From NCBI GenBank assembly GCA_029785235.1, contig JAFMAA010000044.1, positions 1-8,222 on the forward strand: a stretch of DNA of 8,222 nucleotides. The letters are read 5' to 3'. Made by a program: the position numbers and the translations under genes. The notes under the pieces were generated by a model. That model was given only the letters and a program-made list of their open reading frames with translations. It ran no database searches and was not told the DNA's origin. The DNA comes from Nitrososphaerota archaeon (lineage in GTDB: Archaea > Thermoproteota > Nitrososphaeria > Nitrososphaerales > UBA183). Below, one piece after another: positions 5,157 to 8,222 of this stretch; within the stretch, counting starts at the first letter, position 1; each line of letters opens with the position of its first letter.

Positions 5157-5915
5157 CTAGGTCACCCGGGTCCCGTCTGTCAGAAATATGTCGGCTTCTT
5201 CGAGGCTTATGGACTTCGAAGATAGAACCGGCCCGAACTCGAACGACCTACTCCTGTTTATCGGCTGCCCGCCAACCAGCCTATTGAATGGGGGCATGAC
5301 GGTCAACCTACCTATCCCCTTGGCCTTCGACGGGTATCCGGCTCCTTCCATCAACTTGACTACGTCGTAATCTGCTGTAACCCACACCGATTCCCTTGTC
5401 CGAACCCCTAGAGCGTCGCGCATCTCATAAGTGAAGTGAGAGTGACCTATCACGAGCTTCCTGGTAGCTATTGCTTCCTCCGAGGGCCAGGCGTGCCCGT
5501 GGGCCACACCGATTCGCGTCCTCCCCTGACCAAGCACTGTTCCTTGTGATTTGTCCAGTCGCACTCGCGGAGGCAGGACTGTCTTTATGTTCCCATCGTG
5601 ATTTCCAGGGACCACTTCCACGACATCGAATATGTCTAGCATGGTGTCGAAGAACCATGGGACCACGCCCCAGTCAATATCGTCTACTTTGCCCACCGTG
5701 TGCTTGACGTCACCGAGCACCACCAGCTTAGTCGTCGCATAGCTCTCGGCCGTGCGTTTCACCCTTTCCACCATCTTCACAGAATAAGCGGGGAGGCGAA
5801 AACCCTTCTTCGCCATCTCTTTCTCCAGGCCGAGGTGCAGGTCGGACACCAGCAAGGTCTTGCTCTCCGCCGTGGAGAACACCAGGGCGGCCTCGCCGGG
5901 AACTATCTTCAGCAA
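5157..5915 (-). CDS. Metallophosphoesterase, COG1407-like
   Basis: A 252-residue calcineurin-like phosphoesterase with the full two-metal set: DLHLG (Asp25, His27), GDVKH (Asp69), GNHD (Asn105, His106), HGH (His139) and GHSH (158, 160). It probably hydrolyses a phosphodiester or nucleotide. The C-terminal NRLVGG (211-216) and overall length fit the archaeal ICC-like COG1407 family, related to PdeM, the phosphoesterase found beside DNA ligase and Lhr in bacteria. It is the last gene of a minus-strand operon; its TTG start lies one base after the stop of the unknown gene, so translational coupling is likely. No clear Shine-Dalgarno sequence precedes it, and the next Met (Met34) lies beyond the first metal motif, so this start or one close to it must be used. 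The substrate is unknown. Confidence 0.9.
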   Translation of the reverse strand: MLKIVPGEAALVFSTAESKTLLVSDLHLGLEKEMAKKGFRLPAYSVKMVERVKRTAESYATTKLVVLGDVKHTVGKVDDIDWGVVPWFFDTMLDIFDVVEVVPGNHDGNIKTVLPPRVRLDKSQGTVLGQGRTRIGVAHGHAWPSEEAIATRKLVIGHSHFTYEMRDALGVRTRESVWVTADYDVVKLMEGAGYPSKAKGIGRLTVMPPFNRLVGGQPINRSRSFEFGPVLSSKSISLEEADIFLTDGTRVT

Positions 5916-5916
5916 G

Positions 5917-6618
5917 CTACGCTATCAGCGGGAGGACCTGGTTTCCCACGAAGTTCTTGAACTCCGAAAGTTCCATCTTACTGAACCCGGTCAGGATGCA
6001 GTTCCTCGTGAGCCCGAAGACGTAGCCATATTCTCTGCTCTTGAATACGATATACCACAGCTTCCCATGGGTAAGGTAGTCGGTGTAGAGACTGGTGTTG
6101 CCCAGTTCTGCTCCGTAGAGGGACAGCTTGGTGATGTTCGGCAGGTCGACATCGGAGTAGAATATCACTTTGGTGTCGTCGAAGTTGGCCTCATGAAACC
6201 TCCGCAGCGTCTCTGGATCTATCCTCGCCTCGACCACCTGCCCAAGGCTCATGAACACTGCCTTGCTCATCTCATTGGCGATGTTGTTCGCCCTGGTCTT
6301 CTTGTCGTAGACAGTGAGGAACATTCTGTCTTTGTGCATGTTGAATGTGAAAGGCGCTTCGTAGGTTCTCGGGACGGGAACCGGCTCCCCCCGATGAGGG
6401 ACGACGAAGACGGAGTCGAACGAGAACTTCCCGTCGAGGGTTCCTTTGCCCACGCTCAGGTCAGTAATTTCCGATATGAGCTTGAACTCCTTCCCTTCTA
6501 CGCTCGTCTCCGTCTCAATCCTGAATGCCTTTAGCTTCTCCGCGAGGGTGTCGATTTCATAGTTCTCTCTCACGAGGAAAACTTTTCCAGCTAGTACCAC
6601 TCTATCTAGACCCTCCAA
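5917..6618 (-). CDS. Unknown protein in lhr-phosphoesterase operon
   Basis: I do not recognise this 233-residue family. The composition is that of a soluble, globular protein: no signal peptide, membrane helix, coiled coil or cysteine cluster (one Cys near the C-terminus, in LTRNCILTG). It mixes strand-like stretches (KVFLVREN, SFDSVFVVP, RMFLTVYD, KVIFYSDVDL, LWYIVFKS, YGYVFGL) with short helices, such as ANNIANEMSKAVFMSLGQVV and the C-terminal SEFKNFVGNQVLPLI. That suggests an alpha/beta fold. There is no obvious nuclease or nucleotide-binding motif. It sits between an Lhr helicase (18-nt gap) and a phosphoesterase (1-nt gap), so a role with them in nucleic-acid processing is plausible but inferred. 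The TTG start at 6618 overlaps a GGAGGG; that motif may instead serve the in-frame GTG at 6600, ten nucleotides further on. Confidence 0.85.
   Translation of the reverse strand: MEGLDRVVLAGKVFLVRENYEIDTLAEKLKAFRIETETSVEGKEFKLISEITDLSVGKGTLDGKFSFDSVFVVPHRGEPVPVPRTYEAPFTFNMHKDRMFLTVYDKKTRANNIANEMSKAVFMSLGQVVEARIDPETLRRFHEANFDDTKVIFYSDVDLPNITKLSLYGAELGNTSLYTDYLTHGKLWYIVFKSREYGYVFGLTRNCILTGFSKMELSEFKNFVGNQVLPLIA
6611..6616 (-). promoter_or_regulatory. Possible ribosome binding site, unknown gene
   Basis: On the minus strand GGAGGG is the best Shine-Dalgarno match between lhr and the next gene. It lies inside or after the TTG at 6618 but ten nucleotides before the GTG at 6600, so it favours the shorter, 227-residue product. 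Confidence 0.35.
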
Positions 6619-6636
6619 AATCCTGTTATTTGGCTT

Positions 6637-8222
6637 TCAGCTCCCCCAGTACTGGCGGGTCGTGACGAAGCGGATCTTCGCTTCCAGAAGGTCCCTGTAG
6701 AATGCTTCCTCATCGTCGTGCATCTCGGCCAGAATCCTAGATGCGGTCTGGGGGCCAACACCATAAACGGTCTGGGCAACGACCGCCTTCTTGCCGTAAG
6801 ACAAGACGAGGTCTGCTCCCCGCCTGGCTCGTGAGAGCTCCGACCGCTCCTCCTCGTTCAGCTGCGCCTTGGCTTCTCTCCTCTTGACCAGCTCAGACAG
6901 CTTGGCTGCCCCCCAGTAGCAGGGGGTCACCAATCCCGAACCACAGTTTCTGCATCTGGGCTCATCTGGGACTTCGCCTACCGTTGTCTCTCCCTGGTCC
7001 AAGCCACACTTGACACAAAGGAGGTTCACGCCAGCGCCAAATATGGTCGTCTTCATCCTCTGGTAGGACGACCTTCCAAGCGAGTCTGGAGCTACGGCTT
7101 CCGGCACCTCCAGGTACCTGTAAAGGAGACTGTATGCTATGGGAGTTGGCCTCTCGCCAGCCATGAACGTCTCTACCGAAACCTTGCCATCGGCAACCGC
7201 CACGAGAATCTCTTTCGAGTGCTCCATGTCGATGAGGTCCCTTCCAGTCTCCTGCAGGGCTTCTTCGAAGATCGGGGTCTTTTCGAAGCGGGTAGGGAGC
7301 GAGCAGAGGTTGGGGTGGGCGATGAGCTTGCCTCGTCTCAATGCCCCGAATCTCTCCGCAACGAATTTGACCCGCGCTGGGAACGGGAAGTTCCTCTGGG
7401 CGGCGACTGCGTAGGTCCTCTCGAGCTCATCAGGTGCCATGCCCATCAGCTCTCTGGCGATGGCTTTCAGGTCTAGTTCCTCCGTCTCCACTGTGAGTTC
7501 CATCAGCAGCCTATACCCGTCGAGCCACCAGACCCTCACCAGTCCCTTCCTAGACAGGATCTCCTCGAATACGTAGGCGAACGTCCTATTGATCGACTCT
7601 CCGAAGCAGAGGTGAACTACAAGGTACCGGCCGAACCCTTCGAAGAGGACCAGCCTGTCCGAGGGGACTGGTGCTCCCATCTTCTTCTGCTCCGCGATCT
7701 GGTCCACCACGAGCGCGCGGGCGGCCGCGTCCCCGGGGATGCGCATTTCGACCGTCTCGACCGCATCTTGACCGGCATCCAGCGCTTCTGAGACTTCTCT
7801 CCTCAACCTTCCTGTATCTTTCGCGAGTTCGTAGGGGATTGGGAGCATCTCGCCATCCCAGCCGGGGACGGCTGCGAGTGGATCTTCCACTGGGGTCACG
7901 TAGATCTTCCTGTCATCAGCTATCTGCTCTACCTGCCATACTCGTCCCTTGATTACGAAATGAATGCCGACCCTCGCCTTCAGAAGGACGAACTCTTCAC
8001 CCAGTATCCCTACTGTCTGGTTGGTCGACACGTCCACGACTAGGTACCTCGTCTCGTCGGGGATCATTGACAGGTTCTCGTAGTAGTACTCCCGCGTAAG
8101 CCTGGTCCTGGACAGCGTCTTCCCGTCGAACCTGAGGATGATGTCCCCGAAAGAGAACCCCGACAGCTTGGCGGGCGTGCCATCCTGGACGGAGCAAACC
8201 ATCACACCAGAGTCCTGTCCCA
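6637..8222 (-). CDS. lhr: Lhr-type superfamily 2 helicase, C-terminal part
   Basis: The 5' end lies beyond the window; 527 in-frame codons are visible and archaeal Lhr proteins are roughly 850-950 residues, so the RecA-like motor domains are off the edge. What remains is characteristic. Numbering from the GTG at 8205, REYYYENLSMIPDE (39-51) and VGILGEEFV (65-73) precede the beta-rich segment with VTPVEDPLAAVPGWDGE (103-119). The DEAD/H-associated Lhr domain follows (about 185-390). A four-cysteine zinc-ribbon-like motif comes next (Cys397, Cys400, Cys418, Cys421), then a charged helix and the closing YGVGPQTASRILAEM (481-495), a helix-hairpin-helix-like turn. Lhr proteins unwind nucleic acids with 3'-5' polarity and act in repair or RNA metabolism. 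First visible gene of a three-gene operon. The visible start is not the real start. Confidence 0.93.
   Translation of the reverse strand, partial: GQDSGVMVCSVQDGTPAKLSGFSFGDIILRFDGKTLSRTRLTREYYYENLSMIPDETRYLVVDVSTNQTVGILGEEFVLLKARVGIHFVIKGRVWQVEQIADDRKIYVTPVEDPLAAVPGWDGEMLPIPYELAKDTGRLRREVSEALDAGQDAVETVEMRIPGDAAARALVVDQIAEQKKMGAPVPSDRLVLFEGFGRYLVVHLCFGESINRTFAYVFEEILSRKGLVRVWWLDGYRLLMELTVETEELDLKAIARELMGMAPDELERTYAVAAQRNFPFPARVKFVAERFGALRRGKLIAHPNLCSLPTRFEKTPIFEEALQETGRDLIDMEHSKEILVAVADGKVSVETFMAGERPTPIAYSLLYRYLEVPEAVAPDSLGRSSYQRMKTTIFGAGVNLLCVKCGLDQGETTVGEVPDEPRCRNCGSGLVTPCYWGAAKLSELVKRREAKAQLNEEERSELSRARRGADLVLSYGKKAVVAQTVYGVGPQTASRILAEMHDDEEAFYRDLLEAKIRFVTTRQYWGS

Noticed and set aside
5860..6534. 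224-residue plus-strand open frame
   Set aside because: It is antisense to the unknown protein and the phosphoesterase start, its codon content looks like a mirror of the minus-strand genes, and no start signal precedes it.

Overview
The window looks archaeal. Two tRNA genes carry short introns outside the anticodon loop. Several genes have a TATA-like box about 25-38 nt before a nearly leaderless start codon, and TTG or GTG starts are common. Two tRNA genes with non-canonical introns (three in one of them), a MntR-type regulator and an archaeal Lhr-type helicase suggest the TACK/Thermoproteota side of the archaea (for example Nitrososphaeria- or Bathyarchaeia-like lineages). The lineage is inference; there is no rRNA to fix it. 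Coding is dense and GC-rich, and neighbouring genes are often convergent with almost no space between them.

Layout. Positions 1-128: no supported gene, but a strong hairpin (57-92) and a TATA-like box. 129-262 (+): tRNA-Ser(GCT) interrupted by three introns (D-loop, anticodon stem, T-arm). 340-1617 (-): enolase. 1713-1803 (+): tRNA-Val(TAC) with a 16-nt variable-loop intron. 1870-2361 (+): a purine-type phosphoribosyltransferase. 2351-3585 (-): an NRAMP/MntH metal transporter broken by one frameshift. 3731-4168 (+): a MntR/DtxR-family metal-dependent repressor, divergent from the transporter. 4188-4745 (-): a Nudix hydrolase of the CoA-pyrophosphatase type. 4799-5155 (+): thioredoxin. 5157-5915 (-): a COG1407-type metallophosphoesterase. 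5917-6618 (-): a protein of unknown family. 6637-8222 (-): the C-terminal part of an Lhr-type helicase running off the window edge.

How the genes relate. mntR and the NRAMP gene form a classic divergent regulator/transporter pair for manganese homeostasis; every metal ligand of Bacillus MntR has an equivalent here, and a small inverted repeat sits beside the transporter TATA box. The three right-hand genes (lhr, unknown, phosphoesterase) are spaced by 18 and 1 nt and read as one operon. An Lhr helicase with a COG1407-like phosphoesterase recalls the bacterial Lhr/ligase/phosphoesterase DNA-repair clusters, which makes the unknown middle protein the best candidate here for an undescribed nucleic-acid-processing partner. 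Enolase, the phosphoribosyltransferase, Nudix and thioredoxin are housekeeping genes. I see no mobile element, CRISPR array or obvious defence island.
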